64,000 bases of DNA from NCBI GenBank assembly GCA_029260765.1, contig JAJDCP010000182.1, positions 1 through 64,000 on the forward strand, read 5' to 3'. This document shows, piece after piece, positions 7,952-16,645 of the stretch (positions are counted from its first letter, which is position 1; every line of letters starts with the position of its first letter). The position numbers were made by a program, and so were the translations under genes. Source of the stretch: Planctomycetota bacterium. Lineage in GTDB: Bacteria > Planctomycetota > J058 > JAJDCP01. The notes under the pieces are model-generated. The model did not search any database. It was not told the origin of the DNA and worked only from the letters and a program-made list of their open reading frames with translations.

Positions 7952-8971
7952 ATGCCCGCCAAGCTGCTGATCTGTGCCGTCATCCTGGGCTGTTGCCTGC
8001 CTGCCCGTGCGCAGGAAGAGTTCGAGGAGATCACGGACGCCAGCGTCACGGCCATGGAGCGGGGGCTCAACTTTCTGCTCAAGCGCCAGAACCGCGACGG
8101 CGGCTTTGGTGTCGATCATGGCCGCCCTTCCGATATCGCGTGCACGTCGCTGATCGGCCTGGTGCTGTTGTCTTCGGGCAATACTCCCGAGAAGGGCATC
8201 CACTCCGAGAAACTGCGGGACATCCTCCACTTCGTGCTGCGCAAGGTGCGGACGCGCCCGCGGGTCGACATCACCGGCGAGACGACCACGCAGGTGCAGT
8301 ACAAGATCGGCCGCCATGCCCACTCCTTCTTCGCGGCGCTGTTTCTGAGCCAGATTGCAGGCGAGGCAGGACCGCTCGCCGCCGAGGCGCTCGAGGCACT
8401 CGAAGAGATGGTCGGCGTGATCACCCGCGCGCAGGGCGGAGATGGTTCTTGGGGCGACACTGCCTGGGCCCCGCAGCTCGGGACCGTGATGGGCTGGCTC
8501 AGCCTGCGCGGGGCCAACACCGTCGGGTTCGATATCAAGGCCTCAGCGGATCTGACGGCGGAGCATCTGGTCCAACAACTGGCCGCCCCGCAGCAACACT
8601 GGATGCACGACCTGTACAAGAACTCGACCGGCGTGCGGGTGTTGTACGAGATGGGACAGGAAGATCTGCCCGCCGCCCGCAAAGGTTTCCAGCGCATCCT
8701 CGAGCTGGTGACCACCGACAACACCGCGTTCACCCAGGCCGGCGGCGAAGAGTTCTTGTCCTTCCACTTGATCACCGAGGTGATGCTCAACAAGGGGGGC
8801 GATGACTGGCGGGCCTGGTACGGCACGGTGCGGGACAAGCTGATCGCGGTGCAGAATCGCGACGGCAGCTGGACGGGCCACCACTGCATCACCAGCCGTA
8901 CGTTTTGTACCGCTTGCGCGATGCTGGTGCTGCAGGCGCCCTACCGCTACCTGCCGATCTCGAACCTGTAA
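7952..8971 (+). CDS. Secreted prenyltransferase/squalene-oxidase-repeat protein
   Basis: The 339-residue product starts at the ATG with GGAGGA 7 bases upstream. An N-terminal signal peptide (LLICAVILGCCLPARAQ, residues ~5-20) is followed by alpha/alpha-barrel repeats: LNFLLKRQNRDGGFG, VITRAQGGDGSWGD and IAVQNRDGSWTG are the QxxDGGW-type motifs of terpene cyclase/prenyltransferase barrels. The catalytic acid motifs of squalene cyclases (DxDD) or the zinc site of protein prenyltransferases are not seen, so an enzymatic role is unproved. Many planctomycete proteins of this kind are annotated only by fold. The next gene encodes a second one three bases downstream, so the two probably work together in the periplasm or outside the cell. 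Confidence 0.8.
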   Translation: MPAKLLICAVILGCCLPARAQEEFEEITDASVTAMERGLNFLLKRQNRDGGFGVDHGRPSDIACTSLIGLVLLSSGNTPEKGIHSEKLRDILHFVLRKVRTRPRVDITGETTTQVQYKIGRHAHSFFAALFLSQIAGEAGPLAAEALEALEEMVGVITRAQGGDGSWGDTAWAPQLGTVMGWLSLRGANTVGFDIKASADLTAEHLVQQLAAPQQHWMHDLYKNSTGVRVLYEMGQEDLPAARKGFQRILELVTTDNTAFTQAGGEEFLSFHLITEVMLNKGGDDWRAWYGTVRDKLIAVQNRDGSWTGHHCITSRTFCTACAMLVLQAPYRYLPISNL

Positions 8972-8973
8972 CG

Positions 8974-10110
8974 ATGCGCAGTTGGATGCCCACTCGGCTG
9001 CGTAGCGTATGCTTGTGCCTGCTGCCGTTGTTGGCTCTGGCCAGCGGGCTGCCTGCTTCTCCTCCTCCCCCTCCCCCGCCGCTGCGGCCCTCGATCGAAG
9101 CTGGGGTCGACTATCTACTCGCCTGCCAGTCCGAAGCCGGCAGCTGGCACTCTGAATACTATGGAAACCTGCGGAGTGGAGCTGGAATCAGCAGCCTGGT
9201 GCTGTACGGGCTGGCCCATGTCTACGGCTCCGGGGAAGCCCCGGCGGCGTTGGCTGGGTGCCGCGCCTGGTTGCTGCAGGCGGCCCAGGCGCACGGCGTG
9301 GTCTGCGCTCCGGATGGCAGCCGGGACTATCCGGTCTATGCGACGGCTCTGTATCTGAGCGCTGTGCGCAGGCTGGATGTGCCGTTGGAGGACTCACTGC
9401 GCGTCACGCTGCGCGGCTGGTTGGTGGCGGCGCAGCTGTGCGAGCGGCAAGGATGGCGGCCTGGCGAGGCAGAGTTCGGCGGTTGGGACTTTCTGGCGGG
9501 CGCGCCCGGGCGAAACTCGGCGGGCAGCAACATCTCGCTGGGGGCTTGCGTGCTGGAGGCGCTGGGGAGCGGCGACAGCCTGAGCGTTGCGCGTGCGCTG
9601 CGTTGGGCCGCGGGCGTGCAGGCGCTGCCCGGCGACGGTGGGTTCTGCTTCACGCCCGCTGGCAGCGATCCCGCCAACAAGGCCGGCGCCGCGGAGCAGC
9701 GCGGCCTCTCTTACGGGAGCGCGACGGTCGACGGGCTGCGGCTGCTCGGCGCTGCGGGTCTGGCAGCCGACCATCCACGGGTCGAGGCGGCGTTGGGCTG
9801 GCTGGAGCAGCATGCGACCGTGGCAGAGGTCCCCGGCCTGCGGGATGATGACCCCGATCGCTGGTCGCAGGCCCTGTTCTATTATTATGCGGCCATGCTG
9901 GCGAAGGTCTTCCAGCAGTGGCCCGAAGAGCCCCGTTGGGCGGCGCTGGCCCGCAAATGGGGAGCGAGCCTGGCGCTGGAGATCGAAGCCCGCCAGGAGT
10001 CGGATGGATCGTGGAGCAACCCCGAGCCGAACATGCGGGAAGACGATCCCCTGGTGGCGACCCCTCTGGCGCTGATCGCGCTGGCCGAGTTGGAGCGTTG
10101 GAGGGAGTAA
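8974..10110 (+). CDS. Second secreted prenyltransferase-repeat protein
   Basis: The 378-residue protein starts 3 bases after the previous stop. Residues ~8-30 form a signal peptide, followed by a proline run (about residues 27-34). Alpha/alpha-barrel motifs appear as VDYLLACQSEAGSWHSEYYG near the start, AGVQALPGDGGFCFTP in the middle and ARQESDGSWSNP near the end. As with its partner, no DxDD catalytic motif is visible. The pair is better described as alpha/alpha-toroid proteins than as cyclases. Co-transcription with the preceding gene is inferred from the 3-base gap. The function, whether polysaccharide, peptide or isoprenoid related, cannot be told from sequence. Confidence 0.78.
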   Translation: MRSWMPTRLRSVCLCLLPLLALASGLPASPPPPPPPLRPSIEAGVDYLLACQSEAGSWHSEYYGNLRSGAGISSLVLYGLAHVYGSGEAPAALAGCRAWLLQAAQAHGVVCAPDGSRDYPVYATALYLSAVRRLDVPLEDSLRVTLRGWLVAAQLCERQGWRPGEAEFGGWDFLAGAPGRNSAGSNISLGACVLEALGSGDSLSVARALRWAAGVQALPGDGGFCFTPAGSDPANKAGAAEQRGLSYGSATVDGLRLLGAAGLAADHPRVEAALGWLEQHATVAEVPGLRDDDPDRWSQALFYYYAAMLAKVFQQWPEEPRWAALARKWGASLALEIEARQESDGSWSNPEPNMREDDPLVATPLALIALAELERWRE

Positions 10111-10123
10111 CCCCAGCAAAGAC

Positions 10124-10152
10124 TTGCAACACTTCGAAGTTTTTCGCATTAT
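10124..10152 (+). promoter_or_regulatory. Promoter of the ArsR-type gene, probably leaderless
   Basis: TTGCAA (10124-10129) and CATTAT (10147-10152) are separated by exactly 17 bases, each four of six consensus. The expected start lies at 10158-10160, directly at the ATG (10161), and no Shine-Dalgarno is seen. TTCGAA and ATCGAA flank the -10, so self-repression at this site is possible. Confidence 0.45.
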
Positions 10153-10160
10153 CGAACACT

Positions 10161-10487
10161 ATGAATGACGCCGAAAGCAAGCGCTGGGTCCGGATGTTCA
10201 AAGCCCTGGGGAACCCCCACCGGCTGCGTCTGTTTGTCGAGATCCTGGCAGCCCGCAAGACCAGCTTCGAGAAAGACTCCGCCTGCCTGCTGACCTCGAT
10301 CATGGGGAAGCTCAAGGTCGGGGCGCCGACCGTGTCGCACCACCTCAAAGAGCTGGTGAACGCAGGCTTGATCTCGACCGAGCTGCAGGGCCGCTTTCTG
10401 GCCTGCAGTGTCGAAGATGACGCCCTCAGGGAGCTGGCGGATTTTTTCTCTCGGCGCCTGCAAGAGTCTGAAACCGCTGAGAGTTGA
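10161..10487 (+). CDS. ArsR-type winged-helix transcriptional regulator
   Basis: The 108-residue protein has the compact ArsR/SmtB layout. MFKALGNPHRLRLFVEIL is the typical first helix pair, and VGAPTVSHHLKELVNAGLI is the recognition helix, with the family signature SHHLKEL. A beta-wing and a C-terminal helix follow. Unlike metal sensors it lacks a paired-Cys alpha-3 motif, having single Cys residues in SACLL and FLACS, so the signal is unknown. The region between helices 2 and 3 is longer than usual. The ATG sits at the predicted transcription start without a ribosome binding site, suggesting a leaderless message. Neighbouring targets could include its own promoter. The gene ends convergently with the minus-strand propeller gene. 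Confidence 0.82.
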   Translation: MNDAESKRWVRMFKALGNPHRLRLFVEILAARKTSFEKDSACLLTSIMGKLKVGAPTVSHHLKELVNAGLISTELQGRFLACSVEDDALRELADFFSRRLQESETAES

Positions 10488-10491
10488 GTGC

Positions 10492-10510
10492 CTTCTTCGC
10501 TTAGAAGAAG
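10492..10510. terminator. Hairpin between convergent genes
   Basis: CTTCTTC (10492-10498) and GAAGAAG (10504-10510) form a perfect 7-base stem with a 5-base loop, placed between the convergent stops at 10487 and 10501. There is no strong T-run on either side, so a bidirectional terminator role is only inferred. Confidence 0.35.
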
Positions 10511-12036
10511 CCGAATTTGCGGCGCTTCTGCAGCGGCTCGCCGGGCAAGCCATCACGGACCCGGATGATGCCATTGAGACAGCCGATATAGGCGACGCCC
10601 TGCGGGCTCAGTGTGATCGGCGCGTAGTTGTTGTTCCAGAGCTTGCCGGTTCCCATGAAGATCTTGAAGACCGTGTCGCCGGTGCGCCAATCGAGCGCCG
10701 TCAGGTACCAGGCCTGCACCTTGTCTTTGGTGCCGTCGAGGCGCGTGTACACATAGACCAGGCCGTTGCCGATGGCCAGCTTCGGGACGGTGGACTGCGA
10801 TGCTTCGTTGCTCTGCCAGGCGATGCTCCAGCTCTGGTGGTTGGGGGCGATGTCGATACGCACGATGCCCGGCTCTGTGCGGGGATTGCTGAAGGGCCCC
10901 TCGTAGCCGTAGTTGTTGACGCACAGCAGCGAGCCGTCATAGCCGATCAGCGAGTTGTCGGTCGTGCTTGCGCCGGCGGTGAAGACCGGCTGTTGCACGA
11001 TCAGGCGGTTGCCCGTGAAGCCGGGCAGACGTTCGTAGACCAGCACGTTGATCTGGCTGTCGGCGTTGTCACAGATCGCCACCAGATCATCGCCGAGCAG
11101 CGTGGGTGTGGTGCCCGAGCCCTGATTGAGCGAGCCCGGTTTGACGCCCGTGCCGCGGTCGTAGGTCTCGCGCCAGGTGGACACGGGCTGGCCCTGGGCG
11201 TTGGCCTCGAAGCGGTACAGGGCGTGGTCCGACACCAGGTAGACCCCGTCCGGCGCGACGGCCAGGCTGTTCTGGATCTCTTCGCCGGGCAGCTGGGTGG
11301 TCTCGATCTGGCCTGTGCTCGGATCGACGGTGCCGATCAGTCCCTGGCGGGTGATGAACCAGATCAGGCCATTCCAGGCGGGGATGGCGTCGGTGACCAG
11401 GGCGTCCGGGCTCAGCACCGGATTGAGATCGAAGTCCGACACCAGGTTCCAGCGCAGCTTCCCCCGGTAGTCGATCACCTCGAAGATCTGCAGGTGCCGG
11501 TCGGCGTTGGCGATGACCGGACGGTCCTGGTCGTCGAGGTGGAAATAGCCACCGCCCGAGGTGTCGTTGAGGATCTTGTCCATGTTGAAGGTCAGGTTCG
11601 ACTTGCGGTTGGGCAGGTCGTGCTCGGCCAGGATCTCGAGGGTCTCGGGATCGAGCAGCAACAGGCGCATGCCGGTGAACTTGCCCGACACCGCGATCAC
11701 TCGACCCTGGCTGTCGAAACAGACCGTCCCGCACTCGCCACCGATCAGGCCGAGCGCCCGTGAGCGCACCTGCGGGTTGTGCCCCAGGGGCCCGCCCGTG
11801 TTCGTCGCGCCGCTGGAATAGGAGTCGGCGTGCATACCGTTGCGGCCCTGAGCAGCCATATGCGGATGCACCGGCTGCACCTGGGGCGGAAGCGGCTGCG
11901 GTTGGGCAGGCTGCCCGATGAAGCGAGGCACCTTCCTGAAGCCCCTGCCGTGCGGGATCTCGCGGGCGAACGCTGGACTCAATGCCAGCGCGAGCCCCGC
12001 AAGCCACAGGGCGCTCATGTGTGCGCGGTGGTTCAT
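10501..12036 (-). CDS. Secreted beta-propeller protein
   Basis: The 511-residue product has a signal peptide (LWLAGLALALSPAFA, ending near residue 24) and then a Pro/Gln-rich linker. From residue ~90 it is a run of short beta-hairpin repeats such as FDSQGRVIAVSGKF, LLLDPETLEILAEHDL, IGTVDPSTGQIETTQL and SPQGVAYIGCLNGIIRV. These resemble PQQ/SMP-30-like propeller blades, in which a 'value from stored data, then unit' pattern recurs. It is likely periplasmic or surface-exposed. Catalytic residues were not identified. The start codon overlaps the stop of the upstream gene (ATGA at 12033-12036), so the two are coupled. The function could be ligand binding or enzymatic. Confidence 0.72.
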   Translation of the reverse strand: MNHRAHMSALWLAGLALALSPAFAREIPHGRGFRKVPRFIGQPAQPQPLPPQVQPVHPHMAAQGRNGMHADSYSSGATNTGGPLGHNPQVRSRALGLIGGECGTVCFDSQGRVIAVSGKFTGMRLLLLDPETLEILAEHDLPNRKSNLTFNMDKILNDTSGGGYFHLDDQDRPVIANADRHLQIFEVIDYRGKLRWNLVSDFDLNPVLSPDALVTDAIPAWNGLIWFITRQGLIGTVDPSTGQIETTQLPGEEIQNSLAVAPDGVYLVSDHALYRFEANAQGQPVSTWRETYDRGTGVKPGSLNQGSGTTPTLLGDDLVAICDNADSQINVLVYERLPGFTGNRLIVQQPVFTAGASTTDNSLIGYDGSLLCVNNYGYEGPFSNPRTEPGIVRIDIAPNHQSWSIAWQSNEASQSTVPKLAIGNGLVYVYTRLDGTKDKVQAWYLTALDWRTGDTVFKIFMGTGKLWNNNYAPITLSPQGVAYIGCLNGIIRVRDGLPGEPLQKRRKFGFF

Positions 12037-13742
12037 TCCAAGTCCTCCGTGGGTGGTTCGATCTGTAGGGGAGCACCATCCCAGACAGCCTGTTGCTGCA
12101 GCCAGCGCAGCGTCGTGCCGTGGGGAGCGCCCTCAAGTGTGTACGCGCCCGGGGGGATGACGTAATGCGCGCGGCCGCGCTCGTCGGTCCAGCTGCCGAA
12201 GCGGCCGGCCTCCCCGGTCAGGGTGATCTCGAGCTCTGCTGCGAAGGGCCGGCGTAGTTGTAGCTCGACCTCTACGCCCGATGGCAGGTCGATCCGGATC
12301 GCTGCCGGCAACTCGACCTCGAGCGCGCGGGGCACACGGCCTTCGGCCGAAGCCCAGAGCCGGTAACGGCCCGGCTCGAGCTGGCGGAAACGTAGCTGCC
12401 CGGCCCCGTCACTGAACAGAGTCAGCCGTTGTGCTTCCGCAAAACCCTCGGGAAGCAGGCGTTGGACGTCGAGCCGAGCTCCGCTCAGGGTCTGCCCGTC
12501 CGCATACAGCACAGCCTGCAACGAGGCGAGCGGCGGCAGCTGCCAACGCAGCTCAGCGCTGGTGCTCTCAGGCAGCTCTACAGCGAAACTGCGACGGTGC
12601 TGCGGAGACTGCACATCGACTAGATAGCTACCCCCTTCCAACGCGCTGAGCTCAAAACGGCCTTCGGCGTCACTGATCGTGTGCCACTGACCGCTTGCAT
12701 GGGTCAACCAGAGGCTGGCGCCGGCAAGGGGACGTCCCTCGGCGTCGAGCAGGCTGCCTCTACGCAGGCCGTCGGCCAGCTCGAGCAGCACGCCCCTCAG
12801 GCCGGCCTCGGGCAGCTCTAGCCCGCGGCGCAGCAGCTCGCTGCCTGCCCGCGCCGTCAGCTCGCATGTCCCGGGCGTCAACCCGGCGAGCTCGAAGCGG
12901 CCGTGCACGTCGCTGTGGGTCTCACGGCCCTGGGCCTGGATCATCACCTGGGCCACGGGCAGGCCCGCACGCTGCACGGTTCCCGCGAGACTGCAGCCCG
13001 GATCGAGCTCGATTTCGACCGAGAGCACCGCGCCGGCTCGAGGTGCGACCTGCTGCCAGCGCGCCTGGTAGCGTGGGTGGCGTGCCAGCAGCACCGTCTG
13101 CTCGGCCGCCACGCCTTCGAGCTCAAACACCCCCGCCCCATCGCTGCGCGCCCTTGCGGAGGGCAGCGCCCCGTCGGCTGGAGGTGCTGTGAGCAGAAAC
13201 AGCTCAGCGTCGGGCAGCGGGCGTCCGGCAGCCAGGACGCGGCCGCGCAGCACGGCGGTCTGGTCGAGGCGCAGCAGCAGCTCGGCGTGCAGGTCCACCC
13301 CCGTGAGGCGTTGGCGCAGCGCACGGCCATCGGGATGCTCGGCCAGCAGCCAGGCAGGCAAGTGCCCTGCGTCGACGGGTAGCACGAAGCGGCCGTCCGT
13401 CCCAGAAACAACTCTTCGGTCGTGCAAGCTGCCGTGCGGGGCCTCCAACACCAAGGCCACATCCGCGAGGGGCTGGCCGGCTGCCTCGACACGTCCTCGC
13501 AGCGTACGGGGCAAGGCGGGGGGCGGAGGCCCCTCAGGGCGCAAGGGACTGCGCCAGAGGGGCGCGGGAGGTTCAGGCTCGGGCTCGGGCTCGGCTGCAG
13601 TCGGCACAACCGGTGGGGTGGGCTTGGGAGGTGCCGCCGGGGTCGGGCGTGGCAGCATCAACCAGCCCAGGCCTGCCAGCCCGGCCAGGCAGGCCAGCAG
13701 CAAGGCTACTTGTCCCAGTCTGCGCGCCACATACGTATCCAT
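12033..13742 (-). CDS. Membrane-anchored protein with tandem carboxypeptidase-regulatory-like domains
   Basis: This 569-residue envelope protein has an N-terminal membrane anchor (residues ~10-30, VALLLACLAGLAGLGWLML), a Pro/Glu-rich spacer (~33-75), then five or more beta-sandwich repeats of the CarboxypepD_reg type. Repeat signatures are LRGRVEAAGQPLADVALVLE, the later LRGRVLAAGRPLPDAELFLL, and DAEGRFELSALEGGSYLVDV with its DGRFEL-Gly-Tyr pattern. Such domains act as adhesive or structural modules in planctomycete and myxobacterial surface proteins. The gene is first in a two-gene minus-strand operon with the propeller, suggesting a membrane scaffold plus a secreted partner. No catalytic domain is present. 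Confidence 0.8.
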   Translation of the reverse strand: MDTYVARRLGQVALLLACLAGLAGLGWLMLPRPTPAAPPKPTPPVVPTAAEPEPEPEPPAPLWRSPLRPEGPPPPALPRTLRGRVEAAGQPLADVALVLEAPHGSLHDRRVVSGTDGRFVLPVDAGHLPAWLLAEHPDGRALRQRLTGVDLHAELLLRLDQTAVLRGRVLAAGRPLPDAELFLLTAPPADGALPSARARSDGAGVFELEGVAAEQTVLLARHPRYQARWQQVAPRAGAVLSVEIELDPGCSLAGTVQRAGLPVAQVMIQAQGRETHSDVHGRFELAGLTPGTCELTARAGSELLRRGLELPEAGLRGVLLELADGLRRGSLLDAEGRPLAGASLWLTHASGQWHTISDAEGRFELSALEGGSYLVDVQSPQHRRSFAVELPESTSAELRWQLPPLASLQAVLYADGQTLSGARLDVQRLLPEGFAEAQRLTLFSDGAGQLRFRQLEPGRYRLWASAEGRVPRALEVELPAAIRIDLPSGVEVELQLRRPFAAELEITLTGEAGRFGSWTDERGRAHYVIPPGAYTLEGAPHGTTLRWLQQQAVWDGAPLQIEPPTEDLE

Positions 13743-13798
13743 GCCTCGAGGGTGCTGAAAACACCGCGGCGAGGCTCACATTCCCTGGCTTGAAGCGG

Positions 13799-13804
13799 TA
13801 TGAT
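13799..13804 (+). promoter_or_regulatory. Candidate -10 element for the SDR/DUF2804 pair
   Basis: TATGAT matches the -10 consensus at five of six positions and lies 64 bases before the ATG at 13868, in the gap between divergent genes. The -35 is weak (TCACAT at 13776-13781), so this is a tentative call. Confidence 0.25.
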
Positions 13805-13867
13805 AGGCGTCGCGCGGGAGGCGCGCAAGCTTTGCTCTGCGTTGAGGATCATGTTTCTGGGGGGCAG

Positions 13868-14692
13868 ATGGCCGACTATCGGGGCAAGACCGCGTTGATC
13901 ACCGGCAGCGGTTCAGGCATCGGCCGTGCCCTGGCCCAACGCTTGGCTGCTGCGGGCGCCCGCCTGCTGCTGGCCGATCTGGACGGCCCCGCTGTCGAAT
14001 CCCTGGCGAGCGAGCTGGTGCTCGCGGGTGCCCGGGCGCAACCACACAGACTGGATGTCACCGATGCCGGGGCGGTCGAAGAAGTGGTGGCGGACGCTTT
14101 CGACCAGGGCCCGGGCATCGACCTGTTGATCAACAACGCGGGCATCTGCCTGGCTGGCGATGCGCGCGACTTGTCTGTAGCCGACTGGGGGCGGGTGCTC
14201 GACGTCAACCTGCGCGGGGTGGTGCATGGTGTCGCTGCGGCCTATCCCCGCATGGCAGCGCGTGGCAGCGGCCAGATCGTCAATATGGCCTCGTTGGTCG
14301 GGCTGGTGCCTACGCCTGCGGTTCTTCCCTACACGACCAGCAAATACGCGGTGGTCGGCTTGTCGACGGCTCTGCGCATCGAAGCAGCCCGCTTTGGGGT
14401 GGGCGTAAGCGTCGTGTGCCCGAGCGCGATCGAGACCGGCTTGCTCGACCGCATGTCTCTGGTAGGACTCGATCGCGAGCGTTTCCAGTCTGCGCTGGGT
14501 TTTGGGCGCATTCCGGTCGAGAGCTGTGTCGACGCAGTCTTGCGCGGTGTCGCCAAGAACCGGGCGGTGATTCCGATCGGTATGCAGACCCAGGTGCTGT
14601 GGAGGTTGCAGCGCTTCTTCCCCGGAGTCGTGCAGGCCATCATGGGGTGGCAGGCACGCAGGCTCGAGCGCGTGCGCGCAGGAGGTTCCTGA
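13868..14692 (+). CDS. SDR family oxidoreductase
   Basis: A 274-residue SDR starts at the ATG with a GGGGGG-containing ribosome binding site 6 bases upstream. TGSGSGIGR (residues ~11-19), DLD after beta-2 (NAD preference), NNAGIC and the catalytic Ser...YTTSK are all seen. It is a paralogue of the SDR at 4589, sharing the Val-Pro-Thr-Pro stretch before the active site, but its C-terminus ends in a hydrophobic/basic helix (VLWRLQRFFPGVVQAIMG) that may touch the membrane. The stop overlaps the next start (TGATG). Together with the DUF2804 protein it may act on a lipid or isoprenoid, which is inference. Confidence 0.85.
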   Translation: MADYRGKTALITGSGSGIGRALAQRLAAAGARLLLADLDGPAVESLASELVLAGARAQPHRLDVTDAGAVEEVVADAFDQGPGIDLLINNAGICLAGDARDLSVADWGRVLDVNLRGVVHGVAAAYPRMAARGSGQIVNMASLVGLVPTPAVLPYTTSKYAVVGLSTALRIEAARFGVGVSVVCPSAIETGLLDRMSLVGLDRERFQSALGFGRIPVESCVDAVLRGVAKNRAVIPIGMQTQVLWRLQRFFPGVVQAIMGWQARRLERVRAGGS

Positions 14693-15732
14693 TGGAAACC
14701 CAGCAGCAAGGGCTGGCGGGAGCCCCCGCACAGATCATCGACTCCGAGGGCGTGCCGCGCTTCGGCACCTACCGGGGCGAGCCGGAGCAGGTGTGTTACG
14801 ATGGCCTGGCAGGGGCGTTCGCGGCGTCAGCCTGGAAGCGGAGGTTCCGCCACAAGCGCTGGCAGTTCGCTGCAGTCGCCAACACGCAGCTGTTGTTTGC
14901 CTGTGGTATCGTCGAGTTGGGCTTTGCTTCCCATGGCTTTGCCTATCTGGTCGAGCCTGCTGCCGGCCGCTTCCACTTCCGCCGCAGCGCGCTCGGACTG
15001 CCAGGCATCGCCCGCGTGGGCGACCGGCCCGGCGAAGGACTGATGGCGAGCTACCGCACGCCCTGGCTCCATCTGGCGTGCACCCGGCCGCGCGGGGACA
15101 GCGTCTACGGGCTGGCTGTGCGGGCTGGCCTCTGGCGGGGCTTGCGGGCCGAGCTGGGACTCGAGTCCGCATCGTGTCCGGGGCTCAGTGTGGTGGCACC
15201 GACCGAGCGCGATGGCCTGGCGAACTTCACCCTCAAACGCGCGGGTATGGCAGCAACAGGAAACCTGCGGCTCGCGTCTGCCCGGCATCAGCTCGCGGAC
15301 TGGGTCGGAGGCATGGACTACAGCTCAGGGCTGCTCGACCGCCACACGCGCTGGCGCTGGGCTCTGGTGCTCGGCAGGCTGCCCGACGGACGCCGCCTGG
15401 GGCTCAACCTGGTCGAAGGCTTCAATCAGGGACCGCGCAGCAATGAGAATGGGGCCTGGCTTGATGGAACCCTGGTTCCGTTGCCGCGGGTGGCATTCTG
15501 GCGGCGCAAGCAGGGTTCTGGCGATAGCTGGCAGCTGCGCTCAGCGGATGGGGCCGTAGAGCTCGAATTCCGCGCGGCGCTCGAACACGTGGAATCGCGC
15601 GATCTATTTCTGATCGCGAGCCACTTCCAGCAGCAGATCGGCCATTTTCATGGCCGGCTACGGTTGGCGGGCGAAGACCTGGAGTTGCACGGCCTGTTGG
15701 GGGTGGTCGAGGACCAGGATACCCACTGGTAG
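14692..15732 (+). CDS. DUF2804-like protein
   Basis: The 346-residue product resembles the DUF2804 family, a lipocalin-type fold related to carotenoid hydratases, whose reaction is not known. Recognisable points are WKRRFRHKRWQFAAVANTQL near residue 40, a central GGMDYSSGLLDRHTRWRWAL (the family's invariant 'DYxxG...R..W.W' segment, here with RWRWAL) and GLNLVEGFNQG. It has no signal peptide or membrane helix. A GGAGG lies 6 bases before the ATG. The start overlaps the SDR stop, so the two products probably act together. The family call rests on recalled motifs and should be confirmed by profile search. Confidence 0.7.
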   Translation: METQQQGLAGAPAQIIDSEGVPRFGTYRGEPEQVCYDGLAGAFAASAWKRRFRHKRWQFAAVANTQLLFACGIVELGFASHGFAYLVEPAAGRFHFRRSALGLPGIARVGDRPGEGLMASYRTPWLHLACTRPRGDSVYGLAVRAGLWRGLRAELGLESASCPGLSVVAPTERDGLANFTLKRAGMAATGNLRLASARHQLADWVGGMDYSSGLLDRHTRWRWALVLGRLPDGRRLGLNLVEGFNQGPRSNENGAWLDGTLVPLPRVAFWRRKQGSGDSWQLRSADGAVELEFRAALEHVESRDLFLIASHFQQQIGHFHGRLRLAGEDLELHGLLGVVEDQDTHW

Positions 15733-15841
15733 CGTTTGTTTCGCGCCCGGCGTGCATGCGCCCTGTCGATGCAATGGGAATGAGGTTTGCAGCGTTTTTC
15801 AGCAGGCCAGGATCTGGTCAAAGGTATGTTTGGAGGGAGCC

Positions 15842-16294
15842 ATGGCTCGCCGCACCATTTTCGCTCTCTTGTCGCACGCAAGAGAATTCCATCGCAGCCT
15901 GCAGACGATCTACGCGGGCCTCGCACAGCTCGCGCACAAGGAGTCTGTAAAGGGCTTTCTCGAACAGCTCTCCAGACACGAGCAGGGTCTCGAGCAAGCC
16001 GTCAACAATCTCGAAGGTGACCTCGAGGTGGAGCTGCTGCACCACTGGATCGCTGACCCTCCACCCGACAGCCGCTGGCACGCGATCCGCAAGATCTGCT
16101 TCCGGCCCGACATGCCCCTGGACGAGGTCGTGAAGCTGGCGATCCACGCCGACCAGTTGCTCGTCGAGCTCTATCGGGAGGTCTGCGCTCTTCCTTTGCC
16201 GGACGCCGTGCGCGAGGTCTTCCGCGACCTGCTGGCGAGTGCGCGCCAGGAGCGGGACCACCTGGCCTACGACGTCAAGCCCGAGGCGGAGTAG
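15842..16294 (+). CDS. Uncharacterised four-helix protein
   Basis: The 150-residue protein starts at an ATG with GGAGGGAG 3-9 bases upstream. It is almost all helix, with His/Glu-bearing helices: AREFHRSLQTIYAGL, LEQLSRHEQGLEQAVNNL, DEVVKLAIHADQLLVELY and ASARQERDHLAYDV. The spacing of His and Glu on these helices resembles a ferritin-like or hemerythrin-like bundle, but a complete diiron ExxH pair is not obvious. It stands alone between a 109-base and a ~400-base gap. The C-terminal DHLAYDVKPEAE ending is unremarkable. Function unknown. Confidence 0.7.
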   Translation: MARRTIFALLSHAREFHRSLQTIYAGLAQLAHKESVKGFLEQLSRHEQGLEQAVNNLEGDLEVELLHHWIADPPPDSRWHAIRKICFRPDMPLDEVVKLAIHADQLLVELYREVCALPLPDAVREVFRDLLASARQERDHLAYDVKPEAE

Positions 16295-16495
16295 GAGAGT
16301 CCGGTCCGCTGGGCCAGCTGGGAAAAGAAGCCTCGGCTTTCAGGACAGACATGGAGGCCGAGGTCGTCCGCTAGCACCGATAGCGTGCGTGGAGTTTGGT
16401 AATCAGGAAGTGGCGCAAGTCCCGCACCATGGACTCGGAATTCCTATCGGGGATCTTCCCCTCGCGCAACCGTCAGCCCACGTTCCGTGTCTCAC

Positions 16496-16509
16496 GGGGG
16501 GGGGGGGGG
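16496..16509 (+). repeat. G14 homopolymer tract
   Basis: Fourteen consecutive G residues lie about 190 bases upstream of the PP2C start. Long G tracts are unstable by slipped-strand mispairing and are also error-prone in sequencing and assembly, so the exact length is uncertain. Confidence 0.75.
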
Positions 16510-16645
16510 AGGCTCGATGCGTCACGTTCAAGTGACGCGTCCCAGGCGGTCTGTTGCCGCAACTACCCGGTGGGTTCGGACGTAGCGTCTCTGCCGGTGT
16601 ATGTAGAGACCCCCTTCCAACCCCCGGGGTTTTTCCACAATCCCC

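Noticed and set aside
10408..11763. A 451-codon plus-strand frame opposite the propeller gene
   Set aside because: The minus-strand product has a signal peptide and repeating blades; the plus frame has only Val/Gly/Asp-rich filler.
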